From positions 1,894,001-1,958,000 of the forward strand of contig NZ_CP038440.1 of the NCBI RefSeq assembly GCF_004683885.1: a stretch of 64,000 nt of DNA. The letters run 5' to 3'. This document shows, one piece after another, positions 26,329 through 35,811 of this stretch. Under the pieces are notes generated by a model that was not told the DNA's origin, did not search any database, and saw nothing but the letters and a program-made list of their open reading frames with translations. The stretch is from Brevundimonas sp. MF30-B (GTDB lineage: Bacteria > Pseudomonadota > Alphaproteobacteria > Caulobacterales > Caulobacteraceae). Position numbers and translations under genes: made by a program. Positions within the stretch are counted from its first letter, which is position 1. Each line of letters opens with the position of its first letter.

Positions 26329-26555
26329 GCGGACTGGTCAAGCGATCAGTCCTGCTGTCCGGCCACGCCACTTCGGTCGCGCTGGAACCGGAATTCTGGG
26401 CCGTGCTCGATGCAATCGGAGCCGAAATGAGCCTGGGTCGTGCGGCTCTTCTGATCCGCCTGGACGAACGTCGCGGCAGACGCCCCCTGGCCTCCGCATG
26501 CCGCCTGCTCGCGCTGGAATGGACTGCCGGGGATCGCAGCTTCGCCGCCGATTGA
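26325..26555 (+). CDS. Ribbon-helix-helix domain protein
   Basis: A 76-residue protein: LVKRSVLLSGHATSVALEPEFWAVLDAIGAEMSLGRAALLIRLDE followed by LASACRLLALEW is the pattern of the short RHH proteins common in alphaproteobacteria. The first strand would bind DNA as a dimer; members are assumed to be regulators. I take TTG 26325, which overlaps the upstream TGA (TTGA); the conserved part begins only four residues later and no ATG or GTG is available. Translationally coupled to the YbaY lipoprotein. Confidence 0.82.
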   Translation: MSGLVKRSVLLSGHATSVALEPEFWAVLDAIGAEMSLGRAALLIRLDERRGRRPLASACRLLALEWTAGDRSFAAD

Positions 26556-26587
26556 CAGCGCGTCGCGACGCGCGCCTGCTGCGCGCG

Positions 26588-27247
26588 ATGACGATCAACC
26601 GCCCCGGCTTCGCGCGCGCCTGGCGCACCCTGTTCGCCCTGATCGGCGCGGGCGCCCTGGCGCTGCAGTATGGCCTCATGATCGGCGGCCAGCCAGCCGG
26701 CGCTGTAGGCGACGCCACCCTTCGGTTCTTCAGCTTCTTCACCATCCTGACCAACGTGCTGGTGGTCGTGGCCCTGGCCGCGCCCGTGCTGTGGGAGCGG
26801 ACCGGCCTGGGGCGCTGGGCCGGGAGCGAGGGCGTGCGCGCCGCCGTGGCGCTCTATATCGGCGTTGTCGGGCTGATCTACCACCTGCTGCTGGCGCGCG
26901 TCTGGGATCCTCAAGGGTGGCAGCTGGTCGCGGATGTGGCGCTGCACACGATCATGCCGCTGGCCTTCTGGGCCGACTGGCTGCTGTTCACGCCCAAGGG
27001 CCGGCTGCGCTGGATCGACCCGCTGAAATGGCTGGCTTACCCACTGGCCTATACAGGCTGGACGCTGGTTCACGGCCTGACGAGCAGTTGGTGGCCCTAT
27101 TGGTTTTTGAACGTCGACCAGCAGGGTTGGTGGCGGACGGCGGGCTGGGCCGGCCTGGTCCTGGCGGTGTTCCTGGTCATCGGCCTGTTCCTCGTCATGC
27201 TGGATCGCGTCTTTGGACGAGGTGACACGGACCGCCGGGCCGCTTAA
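26588..27247 (+). CDS. Pr6Pr family membrane protein
   Basis: A 219-residue protein with six predicted membrane helices. Features include [20 protein letters not shown] (the first conserved Pr6Pr block), [38 protein letters not shown] with conserved H and PxxFW, and [15 protein letters not shown] and YPYWFLNV-like YWFLNVD. The family (Pr6Pr, FAR-17a/AIG1-like relatives) has unknown function in bacteria; eukaryotic relatives include serine hydrolases with Thr/His catalytic pairs. No clear ribosome site at ATG 26588. ubiD follows after 10 nt. Confidence 0.85.
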   Translation: MTINRPGFARAWRTLFALIGAGALALQYGLMIGGQPAGAVGDATLRFFSFFTILTNVLVVVALAAPVLWERTGLGRWAGSEGVRAAVALYIGVVGLIYHLLLARVWDPQGWQLVADVALHTIMPLAFWADWLLFTPKGRLRWIDPLKWLAYPLAYTGWTLVHGLTSSWWPYWFLNVDQQGWWRTAGWAGLVLAVFLVIGLFLVMLDRVFGRGDTDRRAA

Positions 27248-27257
27248 GCGTCAGCCC

Positions 27258-28787
27258 ATGGCCTACAAGTCCCTTCGCGATTTCATCGACATTCTAGAGG
27301 CGGAGGGCGAGCTGGTGCGCGTCGCCGAGCCGGTCTCGACGCATCTGGAAATGACCGAGATCCAAACCCGGCTGCTGCGCAACGGCGGCCCGGCGGTCAT
27401 ATTTGAAAAGCCGGTGATGCCGGACGGCTCGATCAGCCCCATTCCCTGTCTGGCCAATCTGTTCGGCACTGTGAAGCGCGTCGCCATGGGCGTGACGCTG
27501 GAGAAGAAGAACCGCACCACCGCCGCCGAGCTGCGTGAGGTCGGCGAGCTGCTGGCCTTTCTGCGCAATCCGACACCCCCGCGCGGTCTGGGCGACGCCA
27601 TGGAGATGCTGCCCCTGATGCAGACTGTCATGGCAATGCGCCCCAAGACGGTGAAAAAGGCGCCGGTGCAGGAGGTCGTGCTGACCGGCGATCAGATCGA
27701 CCTGACCCGCCTGCCGATCCAGGGCTGCTGGCCCGGCGAGCCGGCGCCGCTGATCACCTGGGGCCTGGTCGTCACCAAGGGGCCGTCCGACGACCGCGAG
27801 GACGACTTCAACCTGGGCATCTATCGGATGCAGGTGCTGGGCAAGGACAAGGCCATCATGCGCTGGCTGGCGCATCGCGGCGGGGCGCAGCATTACGCCC
27901 GGCACAAGAAGGCCCGGCCGACCGAGCCCCTGCCCTGCGCGGTCGTGCTGGGCGCTGATCCTGGAACCATCCTGGCGGCGGTCACGCCTGTGCCGGACAC
28001 GCTGTCCGAGTATCAATTCGCCGGCCTGATGCGCGGCGCCAAGGCCGAGTTGGTCCCGTGCAAGACGGTGCCGCTGATGGTGCCGGCCAACGCTGAGATC
28101 GTGCTGGAGGGCCATGTGCTGCTGAACGAGCACGCGGCGGAAGGCCCCTATGGCGACCACACGGGCTACTACAACTCGGTCGAGACCTTCCCTGTGTTCC
28201 AGGTGACGGCGATCACCATGCGCCGCGACCCGATCTATCTGACCACCTTCACCGGCCGGCCGCCGGACGAGCCCTCGGTGCTGGGAGAGGCGCTGAACGA
28301 GGTCTTCATCCCCCTGCTGCGTCAGCAGTTTCCGGAGATCGTAGACTTCTGGCTGCCGCCCGAGGGCTGCAGCTACCGCATCGCCGTGGTGTCAATGAAG
28401 AAGGCCTATCCGGGCCACGCCAAGCGGGTGATGCTGGGCGTGTGGAGCTATCTGCGCCAGTTCATGTACACGAAGTGGGTCATCGTGGTGGACCACGACA
28501 TCGACGCCCGTGACTGGAAGGACGTCATGTGGGCCATCTCGACCAAGATGGATCCGGCCCGCGACATCACCGTCATCGAGAACACCCCGATCGACTATCT
28601 GGACTTCGCCAGCCCCGAGAGCGGCCTGGGCTCCAAGATCGGTCTGGACGCCACCGACAAATGGGAGCCTGAGACCAAGCGCGAATGGGGCCAGGAAATC
28701 CGCATGGACGAGGCGGTGGTCGAGCGCGTGTCCGATATGTGGGATCGGCTGGGATTGCCTGGCGACAAGACGCCGATCTGGAAATAG
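27258..28787 (+). CDS. ubiD: UbiD family decarboxylase
   Basis: Probably 4-hydroxy-3-polyprenylbenzoate decarboxylase in ubiquinone synthesis, using prenylated FMN made by UbiX. The 509-residue protein begins [20 protein letters not shown], has [70 protein letters not shown], and the metal/active-site block [24 protein letters not shown] with [26 protein letters not shown]. Length and motifs match UbiD. No ubiX is present in this window. It follows the Pr6Pr gene by 10 nt. Confidence 0.95.
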   Translation: MAYKSLRDFIDILEAEGELVRVAEPVSTHLEMTEIQTRLLRNGGPAVIFEKPVMPDGSISPIPCLANLFGTVKRVAMGVTLEKKNRTTAAELREVGELLAFLRNPTPPRGLGDAMEMLPLMQTVMAMRPKTVKKAPVQEVVLTGDQIDLTRLPIQGCWPGEPAPLITWGLVVTKGPSDDREDDFNLGIYRMQVLGKDKAIMRWLAHRGGAQHYARHKKARPTEPLPCAVVLGADPGTILAAVTPVPDTLSEYQFAGLMRGAKAELVPCKTVPLMVPANAEIVLEGHVLLNEHAAEGPYGDHTGYYNSVETFPVFQVTAITMRRDPIYLTTFTGRPPDEPSVLGEALNEVFIPLLRQQFPEIVDFWLPPEGCSYRIAVVSMKKAYPGHAKRVMLGVWSYLRQFMYTKWVIVVDHDIDARDWKDVMWAISTKMDPARDITVIENTPIDYLDFASPESGLGSKIGLDATDKWEPETKREWGQEIRMDEAVVERVSDMWDRLGLPGDKTPIWK

Positions 28788-28816
28788 GCTGCTGATCGAT
28801 CAGCCGGGGGGCGGTC

Positions 28817-29443
28817 TTGAGCGCATTCGAGTTCTTCTTCAGCTTTTACGGCCTGCTTCTGGGCCTGTCCGTTGCCGAACTGGTCGGCGGGTTCGCGCGT
28901 GTCCTGCATGAGCGCCAGCGGATCCGATTCGGCTGGCTGACGCCGATGCTGGCGATTTTCGTCGCCATCGACATCACCACCTTCTGGAACCAAGCCTGGG
29001 CGATCTTTCGCGGAGCGCCTTACAACATGGCGCTGCTGGTTATGAGCCTGGTGATCGCCGCGACCTTCTACATTGCCGCCAGCGTCACTTTTCCGCGCAC
29101 CTCGGCCGAGGGCGCGCACGGACGCATTGATCTGGATGAGCATTTCTGGTCGCACCGGCGGCTGGTCTTCACCTGCATCCTGATAGCCAATCTGATCGTG
29201 GCCCTGCTGGTCATTATCTTGGCCATGGCCAATCCAGGCTTCGCCCAGATGGCGAGCTCGCCCCGCCTCTGGATCGGCCTGGCGGTCTTCGTCCTTGGCA
29301 CGGCGACGGCGGCGATCGCGCCGTGGCGTCCCGTAGTGGTGGCGGCGATGGTCGTGGTGCTGGGCTACACCCTGTGGAATGTCGCGCGCGCAGCCGGCGT
29401 GCTGATCGCCAGCGGCGGGTGGTCGCCGCCCGGCGCCGCATGA
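28817..29443 (+). CDS. Membrane protein of unknown function
   Basis: A 208-residue protein with about six hydrophobic helices: FFFSFYGLLLGLSVAELVGG, MLAIFVAIDITTFW, MALLVMSLVIAATFYIAAS, LVFTCILIANLIVALLVIILA, LWIGLAVFVLGTATAA and VVVAAMVVVLGYTLW. I do not recognise a named family, although the opening (FFxFYxLLLGLSVAELVxGF) recurs in uncharacterised alphaproteobacterial proteins. Start TTG 28817 follows a GGGGGG stretch. Sits between ubiD and the M14 peptidase on the same strand. Confidence 0.78.
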   Translation: MSAFEFFFSFYGLLLGLSVAELVGGFARVLHERQRIRFGWLTPMLAIFVAIDITTFWNQAWAIFRGAPYNMALLVMSLVIAATFYIAASVTFPRTSAEGAHGRIDLDEHFWSHRRLVFTCILIANLIVALLVIILAMANPGFAQMASSPRLWIGLAVFVLGTATAAIAPWRPVVVAAMVVVLGYTLWNVARAAGVLIASGGWSPPGAA

Positions 29444-29478
29444 CTTGCCGATCCCATCAGATTGGCCGAGGAAACCGA

Positions 29479-31308
29479 ATGCGCAATGTCCTGCTGATTT
29501 CGGCCCTGGCCGCCCTGACCGCGAGTCCCGTCATGTCCCAAGACCGTTCCGTGCCCAACGCTGCGCCGTGGGATCAGGCCTTCCTGCCGCCGGCGCCGGA
29601 ATGGAACGGCGCCAGCCGCGCCCTGCTGCGCGAGCCCGGCGATCGCTGGGCGACGGACTTCGAGCGTGACCCCGCCCTCGACTTCAGCCCGAACTATGCT
29701 GACACGCGCGCCTGGTTCGACCGGCTGGATCAGGCCTCGGACCTGATCCGCATCGAAGAGTTCGGGGTTTCACCCGAAGGCCGTCCGATCTACGCCGTCA
29801 TCGCCTCCAAGGACGGCGCCCAGTTCGATCCGTCCAAGCCAGTGCTGCTGGCCCAGGCCGGCATCCACCCCGGCGAAATCGACGGCAAGGACGCCGGGAT
29901 GATGCTGCTGCGCGACATGGCCTTCTACGGCAAGTCGGACCTGCTGGACCGCGTCAACTTGATCCTTATCCCGATCCTGAGCGTCGACGGTCACGAGCGG
30001 GCCAGCGTCTACTCCCGTCCCAATCAGCGCGGGCCGCGCATCCAGGGCTGGCGCCACACGGCGACCAACCAGAACCTGAACCGTGACTACATGAAGCTGG
30101 ATCAGGCCGAGATGCAGGCTGTGCGCAGCCTGATCCTGAAGTACCGCCCGGACCTCTACGTCGACATCCACGTCACGGACGGCATGGATTATCAGTACGA
30201 CGTCACCTACGGCTACAATGGCGAGAACGGGGTGTGGAGCCGCAGTCCGGCGACCGCCTCGTGGCTGGACGAGGCGTTCAAGCCGGCAATGAACGCGACG
30301 CTTGAGGCCCAGGGGCACATCCCGGGCGAACTCGTGTTCGGCATCGACTATGAAAACCCACGCGCCGGGCTCAACGACGGCGGATTGGGCGAACGGTTCT
30401 CGAACGGCTGGGGGTCGGCCGCCCACGTCCCCACCATTCTGATCGAGAACCACAGCCTGAAGCCCTACGCGCAGCGCGTGCTCGGCACATACGTGTTCCT
30501 TGAGGCGGCGATGAACATTCTAGCCGAACAGGGCGCCGGCCTCAGAGAGGCGATCGTCGGCGACAGCGCCCTCCGCCCGGCCCAGGTCCCCGCCAACTTC
30601 GAAAGCAATCCAGAGCCGGCCTACACCCGCACCTTCAAAGGCATCCGCTATGAGACCTATCGCAGCGAGGCCTCCGGGCGCGACGAAATCCGCTGGCTGG
30701 GCGAGCCCGACCCGGAGTTGTGGCAGCTGCCCTTCTATGGATCACGGCCGACCTTGATGCTGGACCGGCCGCGCGCCTATTGGGTGCCGGGCCATCGGCC
30801 TGACCTGATCGAGCGGCTGCGGCTGCACGGGATCCAAATGGAGACCTTGGAGGCTCCGCGCAGGGTCGCGGTTGACATGCTGCGCCTGATCGATCCGGTG
30901 CTGTCGGGACGGACCAACGAAGGCCATGTGCCGATCAGCGTGAAGACCGTCGAGGTCGAGCGGCATGATTGGACCTTCCCGACCGGCTCGGTGCGCGTGC
31001 CGACTGATCAGCCGCTGGGCGATGTAGCCATCCTGCTTCTGGAGCCCCAGTCTTCCGAGGGCTTCTTCGCTTGGGGCATGATCCCCGAGGTGCTCAACCG
31101 CGTCGAATACATCGAGGCCTACGCCATCGCCCCGCTGGCCGACCGGATGCTGGCCGCTGATCCCGCGCTGAAGGCCGAATTCGAAGCCAAGCTGGCCGAA
31201 GAGCCGGATTTCGGGGCCAATGCGGCGGCGCGCCTGGCCTGGTTCTATGAGCGCACGCCCTTCTACGATCAGCGATTCCGCCTCTATCCGATTGGACGCG
31301 AGCAATGA
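29479..31308 (+). CDS. Secreted M14-family zinc carboxypeptidase-like protein
   Basis: A 609-residue protein with signal peptide (about residues 1-20). The M14 metal site is HPGE (H130, E133) in QAGIHPGEIDGKDAG with the third ligand H231 in LYVDIHVTDG; NRDYMK (substrate-carboxylate Arg region) precedes it. A large C-terminal domain of about 300 residues follows. This architecture is the long M14 subfamily found in proteobacteria, likely digesting peptides in the periplasm or outside. ATG 29479 begins the signal peptide; longer readings go into non-conserved sequence. Overlaps the MAPEG gene by 4 nt (ATGA). Confidence 0.9.
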   Translation: MRNVLLISALAALTASPVMSQDRSVPNAAPWDQAFLPPAPEWNGASRALLREPGDRWATDFERDPALDFSPNYADTRAWFDRLDQASDLIRIEEFGVSPEGRPIYAVIASKDGAQFDPSKPVLLAQAGIHPGEIDGKDAGMMLLRDMAFYGKSDLLDRVNLILIPILSVDGHERASVYSRPNQRGPRIQGWRHTATNQNLNRDYMKLDQAEMQAVRSLILKYRPDLYVDIHVTDGMDYQYDVTYGYNGENGVWSRSPATASWLDEAFKPAMNATLEAQGHIPGELVFGIDYENPRAGLNDGGLGERFSNGWGSAAHVPTILIENHSLKPYAQRVLGTYVFLEAAMNILAEQGAGLREAIVGDSALRPAQVPANFESNPEPAYTRTFKGIRYETYRSEASGRDEIRWLGEPDPELWQLPFYGSRPTLMLDRPRAYWVPGHRPDLIERLRLHGIQMETLEAPRRVAVDMLRLIDPVLSGRTNEGHVPISVKTVEVERHDWTFPTGSVRVPTDQPLGDVAILLLEPQSSEGFFAWGMIPEVLNRVEYIEAYAIAPLADRMLAADPALKAEFEAKLAEEPDFGANAAARLAWFYERTPFYDQRFRLYPIGREQ

Positions 31309-31733
31309 GCGTCGATGTTCTTGAAGCCATCCACGGCGTCGATCTGGCGCTGCACGCGGCGGCGTTGTGGGCGGGTCTCCTGATCCTTTTCCTGCTGGGC
31401 CTGTCCGGTCTGGTGGTCAGGCGCAGGCGGCGGCATCTGGTGGCGTTCGGCGATGGCGGTCACCCCGAGATGACGGCGGCCGCGCGCGCCTTCGGCAACG
31501 CGACGGAATATGTGCCGGCCGGCCTGGTCGCGCTGATCCTTCTGGCCCTGGTCGGTTCCCCCGTCTGGATGATCCATGCTCTGGGCGCGACCCTGCTGGT
31601 CGGGCGGGCCGTCCATGCGGCGGGCCTGCTGTTTCAGAAGGGCCCGTCTCTTGGCCGGGTGCTCGGCATGCTGCTGACGTGGCTGGCCCTGCTGACGGCG
31701 GCCGTGGCGCTGATCGCCTTCGCCGTCATCTGA
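31305..31733 (+). CDS. MAPEG family membrane protein
   Basis: A 142-residue membrane protein with four helices. Conserved MAPEG features: RRRRRHLVAFGDGGHPEMTAAARAFGNATEYVPAGLVALILLALVG, with the N-x-x-E-x-x-P motif (NATEYVP) that contacts glutathione in eukaryotic relatives, and GRAVHAAGLL further on. Bacterial members are assumed to handle glutathione or lipophilic substrates. Start ATG 31305 overlaps the peptidase stop, so the two are coupled. Confidence 0.92.
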   Translation: MSVDVLEAIHGVDLALHAAALWAGLLILFLLGLSGLVVRRRRRHLVAFGDGGHPEMTAAARAFGNATEYVPAGLVALILLALVGSPVWMIHALGATLLVGRAVHAAGLLFQKGPSLGRVLGMLLTWLALLTAAVALIAFAVI

Positions 31734-31776
31734 GCCGCGCGGTTGCGAGGCCCCGCCCCGTCCGCCATATCGGGGC

Positions 31777-33117
31777 ATGACTGAAGCCCTCCCCGACCTG
31801 CTGTCCGATCTGATCCAGTCCGCACTGAAGGCTGGCGCCGACGCCGCCGAGGCGGTCACCTCCGAGCGCCAGGCCCTGTCGGTCGGCGTGCGCAACGGCC
31901 AGCTCGAGGATGTCGAGCGTGAAGAGGCGCGCGACCTGGGCCTGCGCGTCTTCATCGGCCGCCGTCAGGCCTCCGTGTCCGCCTCGGATCTCTCGGACGC
32001 GACCCGCACGCGGCTGGTCGAACGCGCGGTCGCCATGGCCAGGCTCGCGCCGGAAGATCCCTATGCCGCCCTGGCCCCCGAGGACCGGCTGGCGCACGGC
32101 CCCTACCCCGACCTCGACCTCTACGATCCCGCCGAACGCTCGGCCGCCGAGCTCGAGGCCGCCGCCGCCGAGACCGAAGCCGCCGCCCTGGCGGTCGAAG
32201 GCGTCGCCAAGTCAGAGGGCGGTCACGCCTCGTGGTCGACCAGCGCCTGGCGGCACCTGACCTCGCACGGCTTCGAGGGCGTCTATCGCGGCAGCGGCTT
32301 CTCGCTGGGGGCCGGCGTCATCGCCGAAAAGGACGGCGCCATGGAGCGCGGCGGAGAATACCGCTCGTCCCGGCACCTGTCGGACCTGCCCGGCGCCGAC
32401 GAGATCGGCGGCGAGGCCGGACGGCGCGCCGTGGCCCGCGTGGGACCGCGCAAGATCGCCTCGACGACCGCTCCCGTGATCTTCGAGAATCGCGTGGCGA
32501 CCCAGGTGCTGTCGCCTCTGGTCGGCGCCATCTCCGGCCCATCGATCGCGCGCGGCGTGTCATTCCTGAAGGACCGGATGGGCCAGGCGGTATTGCCCGA
32601 AGGCGTCGATCTGATCGACGACCCGTTCCGGCCGCGCGGCATGGGCTCGACCCCGTTCGACGACGAAGGCGTGGCGGTCGAACGGCGCGCTCTGGTCCAG
32701 GATGGACGGCTGACCACCTGGCTGCTGAATTCGGCCGCCGCCGCCCAGCTGGGCCTGGCCTCGACCGGCCACGCCTCGCGCGGCCTCGCCGGTCCGCCCG
32801 GCGTTTCGACGCACAATCTGCATCTGGAGGCCGGCGAGCGCGATCTGGCGGCCCTAATGGGTGACGCCGGGACCGGTCTTCTGGTCACCTCCATGTTCGG
32901 GCCGTCGCTGAACCCCAACACCGGGGACTGGTCGGCCGGGGTGTCGGGCTTCTGGTTCGAGAACGGCGCAATCGCCTATCCTGTCAGCGAAGTCACGGTC
33001 GCCGGCAAACTGATCGACCTCTATGCCCGGCTGCAGCGCGGCTCCGATCTGGAGTTCCGCGGATCGTTCAACAGCCCGTCGCTTCTGTTCGACGCGGTGG
33101 CCATCGCGGGCAAATGA
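31777..33117 (+). CDS. pmbA: PmbA/TldE-type metallopeptidase subunit
   Basis: A 446-residue protein of the TldD/PmbA family, whose TldD-TldE heterodimer degrades small linear peptides and completes maturation of some microcins. Motifs: AGADAAEAVTSERQALSVGVRNGQLEDVEREEARDLGLRVFIGRRQASVS at the N-terminus, VIFENRVATQVLSPL, GMGSTPFDDEGVA, and the C-terminal MFGPSLNPNTGDWSAGVSGFWFENG and TVAGKLIDLYARL. It lacks the HExxxH zinc motif of TldD, so it is the PmbA/TldE partner; a tldD gene is not in this window. The stop overlaps the next gene by 4 nt. Confidence 0.94.
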   Translation: MTEALPDLLSDLIQSALKAGADAAEAVTSERQALSVGVRNGQLEDVEREEARDLGLRVFIGRRQASVSASDLSDATRTRLVERAVAMARLAPEDPYAALAPEDRLAHGPYPDLDLYDPAERSAAELEAAAAETEAAALAVEGVAKSEGGHASWSTSAWRHLTSHGFEGVYRGSGFSLGAGVIAEKDGAMERGGEYRSSRHLSDLPGADEIGGEAGRRAVARVGPRKIASTTAPVIFENRVATQVLSPLVGAISGPSIARGVSFLKDRMGQAVLPEGVDLIDDPFRPRGMGSTPFDDEGVAVERRALVQDGRLTTWLLNSAAAAQLGLASTGHASRGLAGPPGVSTHNLHLEAGERDLAALMGDAGTGLLVTSMFGPSLNPNTGDWSAGVSGFWFENGAIAYPVSEVTVAGKLIDLYARLQRGSDLEFRGSFNSPSLLFDAVAIAGK

Positions 33118-33956
33118 CCGAGGCCGCCGCCGCGCAGGACTTGCTGGATCGCCGCGCCGACCTGGAGCTGATCCGCACCGCCGTGCTGACGGCCGGCGAA
33201 AGCGCCCTGACCGAGCGGGACGCGGGCCTGAAAGTCTGGTCCAAGAGCGGCGGCTCGCCCGTCACCAGCGCCGATCTGGCGGTCGATCAACTGCTGCGCG
33301 AGGCCCTGCTGAGCGCCCGCCCCGACTACGGCTGGCTGTCCGAAGAGACGGCCGACAGCGCCGATCGCCTTCAGGCCCGGCGCATCTTCGTCGTCGATCC
33401 GATCGACGGCACCGTGGCCTATATGAAGAACAAGCCGTGGTGGTGCATTCCGATCGCGGTCGTGGAGGACGGAAGGCCTGTCGCGGCGGTCATCCATGCG
33501 CCGGCTCTCAACGAGACCTTCGAAGCCGTGCTGGGCGACGGCGCGCGGCTGAACGGCCGGGCGATCACCGCCTCGGACACCGAGACGCTGGATGACGCCT
33601 CGGTCCTGGCTGACGCCCGGTTGATGGAGGGGCCGCACTGGCCCGAACCCTGGCCGGTCATGCGGCTTGAGAAGCGCAATGCCCTGGCCTACCGCATGGC
33701 CCTGGTCGCCGCCGGCGCGTTCGACGCCGCCATCGCGCTGTCGCCCAAATGGGACTGGGACGTCTGCGCCGGCGCCCTGATCGCCGAGGAGGCGGGAGCG
33801 CGCGTCAGCGACCACCACGGCCGACCCTGGCGCTTCAATCGCGCCGATCCGCGGCAGTCGAGCCTGGTCTGTTCGGCCCCCGCCCTGCACCCCCTGATCC
33901 TTAAACGCTGCGCCTCCATCCCGCTCGCTTCCCTCGATCCTGTGGCGCAACCGTAG
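33114..33956 (+). CDS. cysQ: 3'(2'),5'-bisphosphate nucleotidase / inositol monophosphatase family protein (CysQ-like)
   Basis: Mg-dependent phosphatase. The 280-residue protein has SEETADS (metal ligand E), DPIDGTVAYM (metal ligands D, I, D), SKSGGSPVTSADLAVD at the N-terminus and the C-terminal metal site WDVCAGALIAEEAG. Sequence fits the alphaproteobacterial CysQ branch, which clears pAp from sulphate assimilation, but inositol-1-phosphate or histidinol-phosphate cannot be excluded. Coupled to pmbA by ATGA. Confidence 0.88.
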   Translation: MTEAAAAQDLLDRRADLELIRTAVLTAGESALTERDAGLKVWSKSGGSPVTSADLAVDQLLREALLSARPDYGWLSEETADSADRLQARRIFVVDPIDGTVAYMKNKPWWCIPIAVVEDGRPVAAVIHAPALNETFEAVLGDGARLNGRAITASDTETLDDASVLADARLMEGPHWPEPWPVMRLEKRNALAYRMALVAAGAFDAAIALSPKWDWDVCAGALIAEEAGARVSDHHGRPWRFNRADPRQSSLVCSAPALHPLILKRCASIPLASLDPVAQP

Positions 33957-34063
33957 CGCTTGGTTTAGGTTGTCGAGGCGTCGCGAAACAGGACGCATCG
34001 CCTTCCCTGCATCTGGAGACCATCTTGGAAACCTTGATCAAGACCGCAACCTCTCGGGGTCGC

Positions 34064-34414
34064 ATGGCCGACGGCATTGACCCCGTCGATGTGGCCGTGG
34101 GCCAGAACGTGCGGGCGGCGCGAACTGGGGCTGGGCTTACCCAGAGCGAGCTGGGATCGGCGATCGGCGTGACCTTCCAGCAGATTCAGAAGTACGAACG
34201 CGGGGTGAACCGGATCTCGGCCTCGATGCTCGTGCGAATCGCCGCCGCTCTGGGCGTTCCGGTGATTTCACTCTTCCCGGGGGACGAAGACGTCGATCTG
34301 GAGATGACGCCGGGCGTTCGCGACCTCGCGGCGACCTATGCAAAACTTTCGCCCGCGAACCGCGCGGTGGTGGTGTCCGTTGCGAAAGCGCTTGCAGGCG
34401 CCAGGACGATTTAA
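34064..34414 (+). CDS. XRE-family helix-turn-helix regulator
   Basis: A 116-residue protein with a Cro/C1-type HTH: VGQNVRAARTGAGLTQSELGSAIGVTFQQIQKYERGVNRISASMLVRIAAALGVPVISLF (residues about 13-72). The C-terminal 45 residues are unremarkable (LSPANRAVVVSVAKAL). This type of small single-HTH protein is common in alphaproteobacteria. Start: ATG 34064 matches the common MADxxDPVDVAVG N-terminus; TTG 34025 has the better ribosome site (GGAG) and would add 13 residues. First gene of a run of small genes that looks more variable than its flanks. Confidence 0.87.
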   Translation: MADGIDPVDVAVGQNVRAARTGAGLTQSELGSAIGVTFQQIQKYERGVNRISASMLVRIAAALGVPVISLFPGDEDVDLEMTPGVRDLAATYAKLSPANRAVVVSVAKALAGARTI

Positions 34415-34559
34415 GTTCGGGCTGTCGTCTAAGGCTGGGCTCCCCTCTTGCCTGTGCACCAACGCCCCATTGAAGACGAAGCCGCCAGAGGCGAAGCTTA
34501 TGCTGCGGGATCCCGCCCCGCCCAGGCGGCGGTTTCCAGACGTGCCTGAAGGAGCCCAC

Positions 34560-35003
34560 ATGCTGCCGCTTTCGCCTCGCCAACGCGACTGCATCGAAAT
34601 GGCGGCCCGAGGTCTGACGGACAAGGAAATCGCCGCGCAGCTCGACATGTCGCCGCGCACGGTGGGCGCGCACCTCAGCGAGGCCTACGCCCGCCTCGGG
34701 GTTTCGAACCGCCGGGACGCCATGCGCGCCCTCGGTATCGATTACGTAGGGCAAACGCTCCCGATGGCGGAGCCGCCCGCATCCGTCCCTCCTGACCTGG
34801 CGTCGGCGGACACGGTCGACGGCGGGCCCAGGGTCTGGAAAGCGGTCTTCGCCGCGCTTCCGGAGCCGCCTGGCCGGCGGATGCGGCTGATGCTGATCCT
34901 GCTGGTCGCGATCGGGGTCGCCGTCCTCCTCGCCGGGATTGTGCTGATCATGGCCACCGCGATGGAGCGGGCCGGTCTGTTGGCGCCCGGCAACGCCCTC
35001 TGA
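34560..35003 (+). CDS. Membrane-anchored LuxR-type regulator
   Basis: A 147-residue protein: a LuxR/FixJ C-terminal HTH at its very start (LSPRQRDCIEMAARGLTDKEIAAQLDMSPRTVGAHLSEAYARLGVSNRRDAMRALG, residues about 3-58), a Pro-rich linker, and one transmembrane helix (LMLILLVAIGVAVLLAGIVLIMATAM, about 110-135) near the C-terminus. There is no receiver or autoinducer domain. It thus looks like a DNA-binding head tied to the inner membrane, with only a few residues outside. ATG 34560 has a perfect AAGGAG site. It lies 145 nt behind the XRE gene. Confidence 0.85.
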   Translation: MLPLSPRQRDCIEMAARGLTDKEIAAQLDMSPRTVGAHLSEAYARLGVSNRRDAMRALGIDYVGQTLPMAEPPASVPPDLASADTVDGGPRVWKAVFAALPEPPGRRMRLMLILLVAIGVAVLLAGIVLIMATAMERAGLLAPGNAL

Positions 35004-35035
35004 CGCCTGTGTCAACTTCAGGGGCGACCTTCGCA

Positions 35036-35377
35036 ATGAAGAACTATCATACCGGCGTGCGGGTGGCGCGCTGTCTGCATCAGGCCGAACATTCGCTCGA
35101 CCAGGCGATCCTTGACGCCAACGCCCTGGTCCAGGCGATGATTGAGGCGAGGCGCGCCGAGAAACTGGCGGCCGAAGTCGGGCAACAGGCTCTGGCCGAT
35201 GCCGTCTCGGGTTTGGCCGCCTTGGCCGCGGCGCGGGGCGACATGGTGTCCAGTCACTCGGCCCTGGCCCGCGTGGCTGCCCACGAACAGATCGGCTGGC
35301 GCATGGACGGGCCGCTCGAGAAGAAGCTGGAGCCAACCGGATTTCTCAATCAGGTCGAATTCCGAAGGGCCGGCTGA
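35036..35377 (+). CDS. Small helical protein of unknown function
   Basis: A 113-residue protein, mostly helical and polar: GVRVARCLHQAEHSLDQAILDANALVQAMIEARRAEKLAAEVGQQALADAVSGLAALAAARGDMVSSHSALARVAAHEQIGW. No signal peptide or membrane helix. I do not recognise a family. ATG 35036 has AGGGGC about 12 nt ahead; GTG 35009 would add nine residues. Its reading frame is well kept across 340 nt with alanine-rich codon use like the neighbours, and the next gene begins 4 nt after it, supporting it as real. Confidence 0.68.
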   Translation: MKNYHTGVRVARCLHQAEHSLDQAILDANALVQAMIEARRAEKLAAEVGQQALADAVSGLAALAAARGDMVSSHSALARVAAHEQIGWRMDGPLEKKLEPTGFLNQVEFRRAG

Positions 35378-35381
35378 CCAC

Positions 35382-35786
35382 GTGCTGAGTTCGGTCCAGC
35401 ATCTTCTCTTTCTCGTGACGGCGCTCACCTGGGTCGCCCTGGCTTGGAAGGGGCGTGAGCCCGAACGCCTGGCCGTGCTGGTCCTTGCAGCCCTTACGTT
35501 CGGGGCGCCCTTGGTCGGCGATTACGGCTGGGCGGCCCGGACCGGACTTTCCGCCGCCGGCTTCTTCGCCCTGACGGCGCTGGCGCTCTGGAAATCTCGA
35601 TGGTGGCTGATCCTGGCCGCCGGCGTCCAGCTGGTCACCATGCTGACGCACGTGGCCTGGGCCGCGTTCGAGTTCGAGCGGCTCTGGCCCGCCGTCACTT
35701 TGCGCCTGCTCCTGTGGGCAATCATCATCGTCCTGGCCATGGCTGGCGTCGCCGAAGCGCGATGGGCCAGATACGCCAGGCGCTAA
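35382..35786 (+). CDS. Small four-helix membrane protein of unknown function
   Basis: A 134-residue protein from GTG 35382: helices VQHLLFLVTALTWVALAW, LAVLVLAALTFGAPLVG, TGLSAAGFFALTALALW, WLILAAGVQLVTMLTHVAWAAF and LRLLLWAIIIVLAMAGVA. No family recognised. It begins 4 nt after the preceding stop, indicating an operon. Composition and hydrophobic periodicity make a chance ORF unlikely. Confidence 0.7.
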   Translation: MLSSVQHLLFLVTALTWVALAWKGREPERLAVLVLAALTFGAPLVGDYGWAARTGLSAAGFFALTALALWKSRWWLILAAGVQLVTMLTHVAWAAFEFERLWPAVTLRLLLWAIIIVLAMAGVAEARWARYARR

Positions 35787-35811
35787 GGCGCGCGAGCGCC
35801 GCGAGGCAGAC

